From: Zygaena filipendulae
Taxonomy: Eukaryota > Arthropoda > Insecta > Lepidoptera > Zygaenidae
Direction of reading: 5' to 3'
DNA: 64,000 bases
Assembly (NCBI GenBank): GCA_907165275.2
Contig: OU015670.1
Span: forward strand, 6,971,501-7,035,500
Shown: piece by piece, positions 21,214 through 31,616 of the stretch
How the letters are laid out: each line of letters starts with the position of its first letter
Numbering within the stretch: the stretch's first letter is position 1
Translations under genes and position numbers: made by a program
The notes under the pieces: generated by a model
Told to the model about the DNA's origin: nothing
Seen by the model: only the letters and a program-made list of their open reading frames with translations
Databases searched by the model: none

Positions 21214-23898
21214 CTAGGTGGGCTGCGTTGGCTCGTCATCGCGAGCGATAAGCTCGCGCGGATATCGCCTCCCCTCGGGTGGACGGGCGTGGAGGGGGGC
21301 CAGACCACGGATGTGCTCGTGGTCCGACGCATCCGCCCGCTCGAACATCCGAGAGGTGAGCCGCTGGACGAACTCATCCAGCGGCTCGACCCTCAGGTCC
21401 CTCTGGATAGTGGAGTTCCTCACGTAGCGAGGAGCTCCGGCAGCGGCACGCAGTGCCAAGGCTTGCTGCGATTGCAGGCTCTCGAGCAGGGACGCACATG
21501 GCAGTGCGTACCATGCCGGAGCGGCGTAGGTGAGTCGGGGCCTAATGTAGGTCTTGTAGACCCCGACTTTTACCCTCAGAGGGAGCCGAGAGTCGAGCAC
21601 GCCGCGCAGCTGATACCGCGCGGCGCGGGCGCTCGCGATGACGTTTCTCACGTGAGGCCTCAACGTGAGCCGACGATCCAGCGTGACCCCCAGGTACTTT
21701 ACCTGAGGGGACCACGCAATGTCCTGCCCGTAGAGGCGGAGAGGTGGCGGTGGGCGTTTAAGATTGCCGACGCATATGGCCTGTGTCTTCCCGACATTGA
21801 CCGACAGTCTCCACTTGGAGAGCCAGTCCGGGAGGAGGTCGAGCGTGCGCTGCAGCCGTTTCGCGGCGAACGCAGAGCTCATTGATGAGGTGTAGTACGC
21901 CGCGTCATCGGCGTACAGAGCCAACTCGACCCCATCCCCCACTGGGATGTCGTCGGTGTATCGGGAGTAACAGGCCGGGGAGAGGCAGCTGCCCTGCGGC
22001 ACGCCGGCCCCGATCGGACGCTCAGTCGAGGTGACGTCCTCGACCGCCACACAGAAGCGACGGTCGGATAGAAAGGACGCCACCACCCGGACTATACGCC
22101 GGGGAAGCGCGGACGACGATAGCTTCAGCAGAAGACCCTCATGCCAGACCCTATCGAACGCCTTCTCCATGTCGAGGAGAACAGCGACGGTGGTTGTCCT
22201 CTTGTTGAGGGCCACCGTCATGTGCTGGATCACCCTCGACAGCTGGAGGGTGGTGGAGTGTCCCGCCCGGAACCCAAACTGCTCCTTTCTAGGAGTGATG
22301 TGCGGAGACATGCGTCGCAGCAGTAGCAACTCGAACAGCTTCGAGAGCGTAGGCAGCAACGTGATGGGCCGATAGCTGCCGGGGAGAGTGACATTCTTCC
22401 CCGGTTTGGGCAGCATGATGACCTTGCCGGTTTTCCACACGGTGGGATAGTGCCCCGTGCGCAGGATACCGTTATACAGGCGCGTCACCGCCGCTATGGA
22501 GCGAAACGGCAGGTGACGCAGCGCTGCATTAGTGATACCGTCTGCGCCCGGGGCCTTACGCGGCTTCAGCTTTCGGGTCATCCGCTGCACCTCACCGGGG
22601 GAGAACACGATTGGGTCCTCCTCCGGCGCTATCGGCGCCGCGAAGTACTCCCGAAGCTGGGCAACCACTGCTGCGACGTGCTCCACATCGTCAGTGGGGT
22701 TTGGGCGGAACTGGCGTTCGAGATGGTCGGCGAGGATCCTCGCGCGGTCTTCCGCGCGGTACCTCAGCGTACCGTCGTCCGCTGTGAGCGGTCTGATCGG
22801 GGGCCGGGCGCCAGAGAGTTGGCGGCAGAGGCGATGGACACTGGTCCAGTCCTCGCTTGCCGCCTCAATGCGCCTCTCCCATGCGTCGGCTTCTTGCTCC
22901 CTCAGGGCATCCTTGATCTTGTCCGTGAGGGCGTTGAGCTCCGTCTTCATCCGGGGGCAGCGACATTGCTGCCACCGCCTGCGCAGGCGCCTCTTCTCGC
23001 CAATCATGTTCCTGATGTCGGCGGGAAGCGGGGGCAACCTGCCCCCCGTCGGCATGGTGCGCGAGGAGGTGTTGAGGGCGCCTTGGACACAGGCGGTGAT
23101 GTCCGAAGCCAGGAGCTCAACGTCCCCCGGAGAGACGAGGGGCCTCGAGGGGGTGCTCGTCGCCATCGAGCTGGAGAAACTTTTCCAGTCTATCGATCGG
23201 CGCGGCGCTGGTGGCGAGACTCTTTGTGGCATGTTCGCCAGGACGACCAGGACCGGGACATGGTCAGAGCCCATGTCCTCGGGCAGGGCCTCTATAGAGG
23301 GCCGGCAGAGGAGCCCACGGTGGGCTATGAGGTCGATGACGTCAGGTTGAAACGACGTCCGGGCCGGATAATGCGTAGGAGTTTCCGGCCCTTCGACCTC
23401 GTAGCCGCGGGCCTCGGCGTCGCGGAGGAGTCGTCTGCCGTTCGGGCAGTCGTGAGTCGAGTTCCACGCCGTGTGCTTGCAGTTGAAGTCGCCGGCAACG
23501 GCAGTGGGGATGTTGGAGTCCAGCAGGGTGTGCATATCACCCGGCTGGAATCTCAGCTGCGGCGGTTTGTACGCAGCGTACAGCCGCGTTGGGTTGCCGG
23601 CGATGCACAGCTCGACGCCCAGGGCGCTGAACGCCGAGAGCTGCACGGCGGGAACTCGTTGGTGAATGACTCCTCGCTTGACTAGCACTGCCAGCCCTCT
23701 ATAGGCATGACCCTGAGGACCGGTTTCGTCCTGGCGGTAAACGTGATAGCCGGCGACTGTTACGTTAGTCGTCGGCCCTAGAAGAGTCTCGCAGATCAGC
23801 GCCACGTCGATCTGCTGGTCGCGCAGGACGGTCTTCAGGACGGATGTTTTGCCCCGAAGACCGTTGGCGTTCCAGTAGATCATCCTGAGCGAGGTCAC
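21214..23898 (-). CDS. LINE ORF2: endonuclease and reverse transcriptase
   Basis: About 890 residues. The first ATG is at 23,881-23,883 (MIYWNANGLRG, the usual start of an apurinic-type endonuclease); the frame is open a few codons further and overlaps the ORF1 stop. Endonuclease motifs: ICETLL, GDFNCKHTAWNS, SDHVPVL. Reverse transcriptase motifs: FRAGHSTTLQLS, LDMEKAFDRVWH, GVPQGSCLSPACY and the catalytic ALYADDAAYY, then LGVTLDRRL. The frame is intact to TGA at the end. It acts in target-primed reverse transcription. Jockey clade is inferred from its domain layout together with ORF1. Confidence 0.9.
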   Translation of the reverse strand: MTSLRMIYWNANGLRGKTSVLKTVLRDQQIDVALICETLLGPTTNVTVAGYHVYRQDETGPQGHAYRGLAVLVKRGVIHQRVPAVQLSAFSALGVELCIAGNPTRLYAAYKPPQLRFQPGDMHTLLDSNIPTAVAGDFNCKHTAWNSTHDCPNGRRLLRDAEARGYEVEGPETPTHYPARTSFQPDVIDLIAHRGLLCRPSIEALPEDMGSDHVPVLVVLANMPQRVSPPAPRRSIDWKSFSSSMATSTPSRPLVSPGDVELLASDITACVQGALNTSSRTMPTGGRLPPLPADIRNMIGEKRRLRRRWQQCRCPRMKTELNALTDKIKDALREQEADAWERRIEAASEDWTSVHRLCRQLSGARPPIRPLTADDGTLRYRAEDRARILADHLERQFRPNPTDDVEHVAAVVAQLREYFAAPIAPEEDPIVFSPGEVQRMTRKLKPRKAPGADGITNAALRHLPFRSIAAVTRLYNGILRTGHYPTVWKTGKVIMLPKPGKNVTLPGSYRPITLLPTLSKLFELLLLRRMSPHITPRKEQFGFRAGHSTTLQLSRVIQHMTVALNKRTTTVAVLLDMEKAFDRVWHEGLLLKLSSSALPRRIVRVVASFLSDRRFCVAVEDVTSTERPIGAGVPQGSCLSPACYSRYTDDIPVGDGVELALYADDAAYYTSSMSSAFAAKRLQRTLDLLPDWLSKWRLSVNVGKTQAICVGNLKRPPPPLRLYGQDIAWSPQVKYLGVTLDRRLTLRPHVRNVIASARAARYQLRGVLDSRLPLRVKVGVYKTYIRPRLTYAAPAWYALPCASLLESLQSQQALALRAAAGAPRYVRNSTIQRDLRVEPLDEFVQRLTSRMFERADASDHEHIRGLAPLHARPPEGRRYPRELIARDDEPTQPT

Positions 23899-26315
23899 AC
23901 CTGCTGCAGGATGCGGGACATCCCGCTCAGGATGACCTGGATGGGGTCGGCGTCGTCCCTGATGGCCACCAGCACATCTTGGAGGACGCCGATCACCATC
24001 TCGATGGCGACGAGCTTGTTGCTCTTGCCCGCTCCCGGGGCCCGGGGCTTAGAAGCGCCGGGCCTGCGGGCAGCGGGGAGAGCCGTTGCTGATGGAGGTT
24101 GGGGAGGAGCGGTGGCCGGACCAGAGGTCACCGCCGGGGGCGCTGAAGCAGCCCCCTCCCTGCTCCCCTTCTTCTTTTTGTTGCCCCTCTTTCTTTTCCT
24201 CTTCACGCCGGAAGAGGAAGGAGGGGCCGCCGCACCCGGAGCACGCCGCTTCGGGGTGTTCGCAGGCGCCATCAGAGTGGTGGCGCCGGCTTCCGCTGCC
24301 ACCTGCGCCACTTGCGGGGCAACAGGTCGGCCGGTGGACAGGGCGACCGTGCCTGCCTTTTTATTACGGGCTTCTCTCTTGAAGACAGGGCACGACGCCC
24401 TGTTGGCCGGGTGTGCCCCCCCGCAGTTGACGCAGGTGGGGGGCTCCTCTTTGGGGCGGGGGCAGTTGGCAGCGGCGTGCTCCTCGCCGCAGCGGACGCA
24501 CGCGAGCCTCCGGTGGCAGCCGAACGACGAATGCCGGAACTGCTGACACCGGTGGCATTGCGCGGGTCCGCGCTTGCCCCGCCAGGCGTCAATTTTGATC
24601 CCGGGCATACACAGCATCTCTGTGACGTTGTATATGCCCGGGGTAAGGTTCGGGGTGCGGCGCAGTTGGGCGTAATATATGCAGCCGGGCCTGCCGGCGC
24701 GGGCGCGAATGGGGCGGACGTACTCCGGCTCGTAGCCCATGGCTACGAGCTCCTGGGTAATTTCCGACGGATCGGTGTCGATCGGTAGCCCCCTTATTGC
24801 TACCTTGACACTCTGATCCGCCGGAAGGGAGTACGCGAACCAGGATACCGTCCGGTCTTCCTTTTCCAGCGCCGTTAAATAGCGCTGGACCAGACGGTAT
24901 TCCGATTCGTCCTTCGGAATGAAGCGCACGCCCTTGCCATATGGGCGTGCGCTAGGAGTCCGCCCCAGTTTTTCCCTGAGGACGCGGAAGTGGCGCGCCC
25001 AGTCGGGAAGGTTTTCCACGACCAGGGGGGGGTAGGCGCTCCTGCGCTTGTCCCCCTTTCGCGCCGCCCCCGCGCCGCCGCCGGCAGGCGCGGTTGGAGC
25101 GGCTGGAGCGGCGGGCTGTGCGTCCATCGGCGCAGCAGCGGGCGCCGGTGGGGACTCAGCCCGCGCGGCATCGGCGAAAGTGGGCCGTATGGGGGCCCTT
25201 GCAGGGCTCGCTCCGGACCTCGGAGGGCTCATGGGGGAGTCCAACGGAGGGCTCTCCGGCCTGGCGGCCGCGAGCGGACGTGCTCGCGGCTCGCGTTGCG
25301 GCCTGGGAGACGGGAGGCTCAGAGCGCCCTCTGGGGGCGACAAATTGTGGCAGGCTCGCTTGCCAGGCTCCTCGTCATCGGAGGAGTCGGGGACGCGCAG
25401 CCTGCGTGACGCCCCCGCAGGGGGAGTTTCCAGTGCCGGTAGGTGCAGAGGAGCCTTACGTGCGAGTTGTACGTGAAATTCCTCCTCCGCGGTCCTACCG
25501 GCCAAGCTCTCCGAGGAGCCATGTAGGGCGCGTCTGCGGTCCCGCAGCGTGCGCGCCATCGCCTCCAACAGCTCCCCGGACAAAAGCCCCGTCTGCTTCA
25601 ACCTGGAGGTTATGAGCATATCAACCTCCAGGTGGGCATTCGGGGACATGTCCGGGCGGTGAAGGGGTAGCTGAACCGGTGGGGGCGGCATTTCGGCCGC
25701 GGACGCGCGGCTGGTGTGCACGAGCGTCGCCGAGCCGGCGGTTGTTACAGGGGTGGGGGGATACTTAGATGCCCCCAGCCCCCGAGGCGCCGCCGACTCG
25801 GCGGCGCGCGGGGGTCCACGCTCCTTGAGCCCCTCCGAGGTGCGGGCACGCACCGGCGAGGGGGTCGGTCGCCCGAACTCCGGTCCGGCCCTCGTAGGGG
25901 ATGAGGGCGCGGAGCGGGGGGGCGGAGCTGCCCTTGACTTGGGGGCAGCGGGGCGCGGGGCCGGCGAGCTATGTTTCGCCGGTCGCGACGCGCTGTCCCC
26001 AGGCGAAGGGGGGGCCGTTCCGGGTGAGATGGCGCCCGGGAAGGCGGGCTGCGCCGGACGCGACGCGACGGTCATGGGCGGGGGCAAACTGTGCCCTGTG
26101 CCCCTGGCCGCCGCGGCGCGCGGGGCAGGAGACGAGGCCGCGGTGGCACCCGTTTGAGCAGACACCAGTTCGGGGGTGTGTGCGGTCGACTGAGTCGCCG
26201 GCCGCTTGCCCCCGGGCTGGGTCGCCGCGGAGCGCGACGGCGGGTGGTCGCCGTCGCGAGGGGGAGGCGCTTCCCGCGTTAGACGCGGGTCGCGTGACGG
26301 AGCCCTGCCCGCCAT
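23895..26315 (-). CDS. LINE ORF1: gag-like protein with three zinc knuckles
   Basis: Starts at ATG 26,313-26,315 and encodes 806 residues. The first ~400 residues are Pro/Ala/Arg-rich and presumably disordered. A PRE_C2HC-like region follows (SVKVAIRGLPIDTDPSEI), then three zinc knuckles: C-x2-C-x4-H-x4-C, C-x2-C-x3-H-x4-C and C-x2-C-x3-H-x6-C (around 24,560-24,390). The arrangement is typical of Jockey-clade ORF1. Its C-terminus has a KRKRKRGNKKKK basic patch. The stop overlaps the ORF2 frame by a few bases, so ORF2 is probably translated by coupling or reinitiation. Confidence 0.88.
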   Translation of the reverse strand: MAGRAPSRDPRLTREAPPPRDGDHPPSRSAATQPGGKRPATQSTAHTPELVSAQTGATAASSPAPRAAAARGTGHSLPPPMTVASRPAQPAFPGAISPGTAPPSPGDSASRPAKHSSPAPRPAAPKSRAAPPPRSAPSSPTRAGPEFGRPTPSPVRARTSEGLKERGPPRAAESAAPRGLGASKYPPTPVTTAGSATLVHTSRASAAEMPPPPVQLPLHRPDMSPNAHLEVDMLITSRLKQTGLLSGELLEAMARTLRDRRRALHGSSESLAGRTAEEEFHVQLARKAPLHLPALETPPAGASRRLRVPDSSDDEEPGKRACHNLSPPEGALSLPSPRPQREPRARPLAAARPESPPLDSPMSPPRSGASPARAPIRPTFADAARAESPPAPAAAPMDAQPAAPAAPTAPAGGGAGAARKGDKRRSAYPPLVVENLPDWARHFRVLREKLGRTPSARPYGKGVRFIPKDESEYRLVQRYLTALEKEDRTVSWFAYSLPADQSVKVAIRGLPIDTDPSEITQELVAMGYEPEYVRPIRARAGRPGCIYYAQLRRTPNLTPGIYNVTEMLCMPGIKIDAWRGKRGPAQCHRCQQFRHSSFGCHRRLACVRCGEEHAAANCPRPKEEPPTCVNCGGAHPANRASCPVFKREARNKKAGTVALSTGRPVAPQVAQVAAEAGATTLMAPANTPKRRAPGAAAPPSSSGVKRKRKRGNKKKKGSREGAASAPPAVTSGPATAPPQPPSATALPAARRPGASKPRAPGAGKSNKLVAIEMVIGVLQDVLVAIRDDADPIQVILSGMSRILQQV

Positions 26316-26862
26316 CCGCTTAGGTGCGAGATGGCCGACAGGGTCAACACGAGGGGGAGGGGGGGTTAGGACCCGCCCACAGTGCGCTCCGAATAGAGAA
26401 GACGCACGCCAGCACCTAACAGCGCCCCGCTACGGACATTTGATCCGAAGCGGTGCGCGCCGGCCGCTGGTTTGCGTCTCCCCTAGGCCGCAGGCTCGAC
26501 CGAGAGGCCACAGAAGGCCGCGACCTTCCTGCCGCTCCCGCCCGCAGCGCCGTACAGCACCGCTGCGACGATACCACGGTTAGCAAACTCAGTTGCCGCT
26601 CCCTGGTATCGCGCGCAGCACTGCACGAAGCCGTGCGCGGAAGACGGACGCGGCTCGGGGGGCGTAAACAAGAAATTACGCCGCCGAGACCGCGTTGGAG
26701 AGAGCCGGGAGCCGGAACAGAGCACGAACACGTCGCAGGACACAGCAACAGCAGCGGCAGCAGGATCAGGATCAGCTTGCAGCTCCGAAGTGTAGTCAGC
26801 GGTGGATGGGTAGCCAGTCCGAGTCGTGAAGAAAACCGTACGCTTTGCTTGAAGGGGGATAC

Positions 26863-27789
26863 TGTGCACACCTTGCACATGAGCACAGAAATACTTACGA
26901 AAATACTCACATACTTCACAGCGGTTTACCTCCATGTACCTACCATTACCAAACCGCGTACGTAACATACCTTCACCGGGGAATTGGATTAAGGATCAGG
27001 AAGGTTGAAGGAGCAAGAGAGAAATAACATACACAGTGGAATCACCTTATTATCAAATCACAAGAAAGAAACAGGACACGGACAATTTGTTATGTTATTC
27101 TTTATTGCCTAGCTGACTCAATTCCAACGAATTCCAGACAGAGGAAAGTGCGAGGAGCAATCTTGAAAAAGACGACCTCGCTGGAGATTCGAAGGAACAG
27201 TCAAGCGACGTCACGTTCCTGGGTCACACTCACTGAAGTAACTACGCAAGCAAGATCAGGCAGTACATCAAATTGGAAAGAGTGGCTCTGAAAAGAGCCG
27301 TTTTTAATCGCCTGGATCTTGCGACGCTGTTGTACACCATCAAGCACCATGGAACTACTCGGTCGGAGACACCTGTACGGCACCACACGCACATCCACGA
27401 TTCGCGGTCCGGCGCGAGACGCGCGGCCTTGCGCTCTCAACGATCGATGGCGACTGGCGCTTGAGACGCGGCGGACTGAGCTCCTGCGCGCGCGCCGCCC
27501 GCGTCCCCCGCGCCGTGCACCCCGCGCATGCGCGGTGCGAGTGTGCGACGAGAGGAGACTATGAAATTCTAGAAACTAGCATCTCGCTTGAATCTGTCCG
27601 CCGTTTAATGTACGATTTCTCATTGGTTGTTTGGTTGTAAATATTTAATGTTGTGTTTTTGATTGGTTGTTAGTTTTAAGGTTTTCTGTATATATAGCGC
27701 TAAGTTTTTAACAATAAATCACTTCCAAAATCCCATTTCTACAGCAAATGTGAGAGTAATACCTACCTGCTCGTAATACCTCCGCTACA
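26863..27789 (+). repeat. 3' LTR (927 bp)
   Basis: Same length as the 5' LTR, with no difference noticed on reading, which implies recent insertion. Followed by the CCTA duplication and the continuation of the DNA transposon. Confidence 0.9.
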
Positions 27790-28461
27790 CCTATTACTTG
27801 GTTAGCCATGGGCCAGCTGAAAATACTTTGGAAGAACCGTAATATCACAAAAGTTACAAAAACCTTACTGGGCTCTGGTGTTCCTCATAATGAAGCACGC
27901 TACTGAGATATGGCTCCTGAGAATTCGAGAAGAGGAACACAGGTGTCTTAGATATATGTCGCGGGAAAAAACCGTTGGGAGTACCGTGGACAGAGTTGCC
28001 CACCAACATTTGTGTACTATAAGAACTTCGCATCAAATGACGTTTATCAACTGTAGCTTAATACTCTCAATGCTGCAGACACGTGCCGCACGAGGACAAT
28101 ATTGCAGAGAACAAAGAAGAATGCATGAGACCGCGTGGCAGGTCACCCATGTGGTGAACCAACCAGATTAAATCTGCAGTAGACGGATCCTTGCTTGATT
28201 GCGCAAGTGTCACAGCAGACAGAGAAAGATGGATCTTGCTGCAACATGTTGACCTCGACCACTTCAAGAGTGTGCCAAAGAAGAAAAATAATTTACTTTG
28301 CTATGGTTATTTTTTTTTATCTATTTAATTTTTTAACATGTGGTTTGATAAATTGACATAAATCTAAGCATTTTCTATTTTATTCAACTGAAGAAGAGGA
28401 GAAGTTAATGTTAGAAGTCGATTTAATTTGTTTCCGTTAGGTTAATAAAATCACTCTCACG

Positions 28462-28694
28462 GCCGCACTCAGAGTCGACTTTAATGATTACTTAGTTAAG
28501 TATAGATTTTTAAAACAAAACTGCCGCAATCAGACAAGTTTAATAAATTAATGTTAATTGGCATTTAATGAGGTGTAACTTAATTAGTTAGATGCCAATT
28601 AACATTAATTTAGTAAACTTGTCTGATTGCGGCAGTTTTGTTTTAAAAATCTATACTTAACTAAGTAATCATTAAAGTCGACTCTGAGTGCGGC
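28462..28694. repeat. Large foldback hairpin (two ~103-bp arms)
   Basis: Arms at 28,462-28,564 and 28,592-28,694 are complementary with one mismatch seen, around a 27-bp loop. Arms begin and end with GCCGCACTCAGAG. The duplicate block lacks it (around 40,905 CACTC is joined to TTAATATC), so it was gained in copy A or excised from copy B. Confidence 0.85.
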
Positions 28695-29316
28695 GGTTAA
28701 TATCTTGAAATTTTTGGTACTAAATGTGATAAGATCTTTGCCTTATTGTTTTCGCAATAAAAATAGCATTTAATCATAATAAATGTTTAAAAACTTTTTT
28801 TATTACAAATTCGTGATATTTTACTTTAATATCTTTAAGCTATAAAAAAACAACTAATTACACACTAAATTCTATTTTAAAAGACTTTTTATTCTTTAGA
28901 TAGGAAGTATTCGAAAAATTCGAAATATTCGAATAGTGATGAGCCAAAATGTTCGAATAGTAAATAAGGCGAATATTCGAATAATACGAATATTTGAATA
29001 TTCGAATAGGAAGCCGTAAGCATGATAATCAATTGAGACCTGAGTTACCCGATACGGTAAAAATAAATAACGGTATTTTTAGGCCTCAGGTAGCCATGGG
29101 GTCGAGTCCTTTGTGCTGTTTTTTTTGCGTCTCGACTACGATAAACCCTTTGTCGTTGTTTGACTATATTTTGGTCTATACTAATTCTAGTCTTAGGCGT
29201 ATCTAATTTAAAGGTAAAACGGAAAATATTGCGTTATGTTTTAAAAAGTTATGTCGTTTATTTTATTTGCTTTATAACATCCAGAGTTCCCACGAGAGTT
29301 TCGAGATAAAAAGTAC

Positions 29317-29371
29317 CCTATGTCCTATGTACCCTATGTCCTATGTACCCTATGTCCTATTTTGTACCTAT
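29317..29371 (+). repeat. 16-bp minisatellite
   Basis: GTACCCTATGTCCTAT repeated three times; the paralogous block at about 41,750-41,785 has two units. Confidence 0.8.
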
Positions 29372-30017
29372 GACAAGGTGTAGTAAAATTTCTTTATGAT
29401 CGTTTGTGTAGTTATGTCGTGAATACGTAACAAACATTTTAACTCACATTCTCATTTTATAATATAAGTTAGGATTATAAACGTCGTTGAATTGCCAAAA
29501 GTTTTGTCTTGATAGCTACGCACTGGGTAGGATCTTGTCTAAGGCATTCCTCAATGATTTGCCGCACAGATATGAAATGTTGTATATGCATTCACTAACT
29601 TTTTAAAGCTCTCTTATAATTTTATTAATATAGAAATATTATATTTATAATTCCATATAATTATAACCTGGTTAAGTTTGTATGTTTGTAAGTTAATAAG
29701 TTGTAGGTAATGTAGGGGGTAATATTTGAAAATAATGATGTACTTCCGTACAAACTCTAACCTCCTTTTTACCCCTTTAGATGTGTCCAAAAACTCTTTC
29801 GTAGTGCTCACATCAAAATTTGAAAACCATTTTATGACCACTTGCTTGTATCCAACTGATATGAAACGGCATCCGTAAATTGCCTTTGCCTAAGAGTTCC
29901 GACCTAGATTTCGTTATGAAAGACCCATAATCTACCGTAGCTGTTGTCCAATACCGTCTTATTTCTTTTTTTACTGAAGACATTTTTCTAGAAATCATCT
30001 TCTGTTATAATAAAAAA

Positions 30018-30340
30018 TCTTGTGGCCCCGAAAAGGCCATTTTTGATTGTGCTCTGAAAATAACCTTTTTTAAATTATACTCGACACGCTTTCTTGAGTT
30101 TTTGGCAAACTGCATAAATCAGCCACCTGTGATAACATGTTCTTTAGATGGACCATCTTCCTTAACTGGTTCATTTTCACGGCTTCAGTCAGTTCAATTT
30201 CTAAATGTTACGTCCACGCCTTGAGGTACTCCATGGTACACTTCCTCAGATCATATAATAGCCGTCTCTGAGTTTTCCTTTTATCTTTTTTGCAGACGCC
30301 CTGTGTCTGGTTTCTGCACGGTCTTTTTCACAATATGTTT
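30018..30340 (-). pseudogene. Degenerate type 2 gene (block A)
   Basis: Keeps the C-terminal two thirds of the type 2 gene (from TGTCTGGTTTC near 30,308 to the end near 30,080) with changes that break the frame, and lacks the N-terminus. The downstream hairpins (about 30,019-30,069) are eroded. The counterpart in block B is 42,432-42,755. Confidence 0.65.
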
Positions 30341-30852
30341 TCCTGAAATAACTTTACAGCTGTTGTAATATTGTTTAATATCGTTATGAACTTGTTATTA
30401 TTCTTATCTTCGCGGTTTCTGGTTCAGAAATTCAATTTATGCTTCTGATTTATTAAATTAAGTAATTAATTAAGTAAATAATTAAATAATTTTAATGTTA
30501 TTTTATTTATTATTTTATTTCCTCCTTCCTACATTCCTATCCAACTTATTTCATTGTTATTAGCCCTTAATTGAATAAAATAGCATAAATTGAGTTTCTG
30601 TAACCCCATAATTAGTGTCTTATTACAACTAATTTGGTAACTTTTTAAATAACTCTTTATATGATCGATGAAATTAGTTACAGTGTTTTTATGGGACAAA
30701 GAGTCGATTTAACTCTGAAAAGAATCGAATCAATTTGCAAAATTAAAAACTTTAAAGACAGAATTGTATGAAAAAATGGTGTTATTGCCTGTGATGTGTG
30801 TTGACGTCATGTTTCTTGAAAGTAAATTTAATATACATAACGAAACAAATGT

Positions 30853-30893
30853 GGCCCTGAAAAGGGCCTTTGTGTTCGACTCTGACAAGAGCC
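30853..30893 (-). terminator. Histone-type stem-loop pair after type 1 copy 3
   Basis: Hairpin 2 is 30,893-30,878 and hairpin 1 is 30,868-30,853 (GGCCCT-TTTC-AGGGCC), directly after the stop at 30,910. No AATAAA was noticed in the ~100 bases after hairpin 1. Confidence 0.75.
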
Positions 30894-30909
30894 TTTTTCC
30901 AATTTTTCA

Positions 30910-31616
30910 TCATGTTTCGACAGCCATGTCGTCGGATTCGTCGGTGAGGTCGATGATTGGATGCGCACTATCCGGCGTTAGCTGCTCCAGAAATACCGTC
31001 ATCATAGGCGTATCGCATGCACATCCGATCTTATTCACAATCATGAATTTTTTCCCTTCGTACACAAATGTGCTCGTTGTGACCGGGATGTCTTCCAAGA
31101 TGGTGATTGCAGGCTCTACCCTTGGAGGTGATTCTTGGATACGGCTCGCCTCATCGATAGCAGTGTTGCAATCCTGTAGAATGATTTATTAATTAATTGT
31201 TTTTTTTTTTTAATAATAATAGCAATATTACCAGATGATCCTAGACTAACGTAAGCTTCATATTTACTAAGAAATCGTAACCCTGTGGTTATCACATAAA
31301 GTCTATACCTATCCGCCGGGATTCGAACCCGGGACTCTCGGACTGGTGGAGTAGCATGATGACTATAATGCGAACCCGGCCACCCGGGCCCCGCCGGTAT
31401 TAAATAATTGAAAGTAGGGCTTACCACTTCTAGAACCGGAGGAGGGCAGACCGTCTTCTTTCGTTCCGTTTTAGATTTCTTTGTTGCCCCTATGCGTTTA
31501 GTTGCTTTGCGAGTAATTTTTACTATCCGCAACCTAATTTTCGGAGCCATCATGGGTAGGTTTGACTCAACCAACTCGCTCGTATAGACCGGTATAGTTT
31601 CTTCTCCCAAAGCCAT
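30910..31616 (-). CDS. Type 1 array gene, copy 3
   Basis: Exon A is 31,616-31,425 and exon B is 31,173-30,910. The donor is GTAAGC, still acceptable, and the acceptor is CTACAG; both are phase 0. About 151 residues, frame intact. It starts MALGEETIPVY, has KSKTERKK in the basic part, and ends DESDDMAVET instead of DESDDMDVET. SUMO-interacting motif preserved. The short 251-bp intron carries the tRNA-like repeat. Nearly identical to copy 6 in block B. Confidence 0.7.

Larger units (their letters stand above)
21016..26819 (-). mobile_element. Full-length Jockey-type LINE nested in pol
   Basis: Flanked by a perfect 12-bp target duplication (21,004-21,015 and 26,820-26,831, CGAGTCGTGAAG). It is about 5.8 kb with a ~500-bp 5' UTR and two overlapping open ORFs. 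It is GC-rich, unlike its AT-rich surroundings. There is no poly(A) or simple-repeat tail; the 3' end is instead a 12-bp hairpin. Completeness of both ORFs implies recent insertion. Confidence 0.85.
16624..27789 (+). mobile_element. Ty3/gypsy retrotransposon, CsRn1-type, with nested LINE
   Basis: Two 927-bp LTRs (16,624-17,550 and 26,863-27,789, TG..CA) look identical on reading. The target duplication is CCTA (16,620-16,623 and 27,790-27,793), and the duplicate block at about 40,240 shows the site unoccupied. The primer site is TGGTGACCC (tRNA-Trp type) and the polypurine run GAAGGGGGAT lies at 26,851-26,860. Gag is reduced; pol is complete except that a Jockey-type LINE splits it eight codons before its stop. 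The gag zinc finger and the tRNA-Trp primer both point to the CsRn1 (Kabuki) clade. Confidence 0.9.
15999..29017. mobile_element. 1.85-kb DNA transposon, copy A (interrupted by the Ty3 element)
   Basis: Ends are inverted repeats AGGGCTTCC..ATTCG and CGAATAGGAAGCCGT, with subterminal arrays of ATTCGAAT and TTCGAATA. Removing the LTR element (16,624-27,789 plus a 4-bp duplication) leaves about 1,849 bp. The host site without it is seen near 14,505 (GCGACAGCATGATAATC). Short ORFs inside (27,878-28,171, 28,067-28,267) show no transposase motif, so it is probably non-autonomous. The AGGGCTTCC start suggests hAT, but the flanking duplication (AGCAT-like) is too eroded to confirm. Confidence 0.65.

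Noticed and set aside
22450..26583. Long plus-strand ORFs across the Jockey LINE
   Set aside because: Shadows of GC-rich ORF1 and ORF2 on the opposite strand, with no domains of their own.
27878..28267. Small overlapping ORFs in the 1.85-kb DNA transposon
   Set aside because: Open on both strands, no transposase motifs, and similarity to 40,359-40,718 is due to the block duplication.
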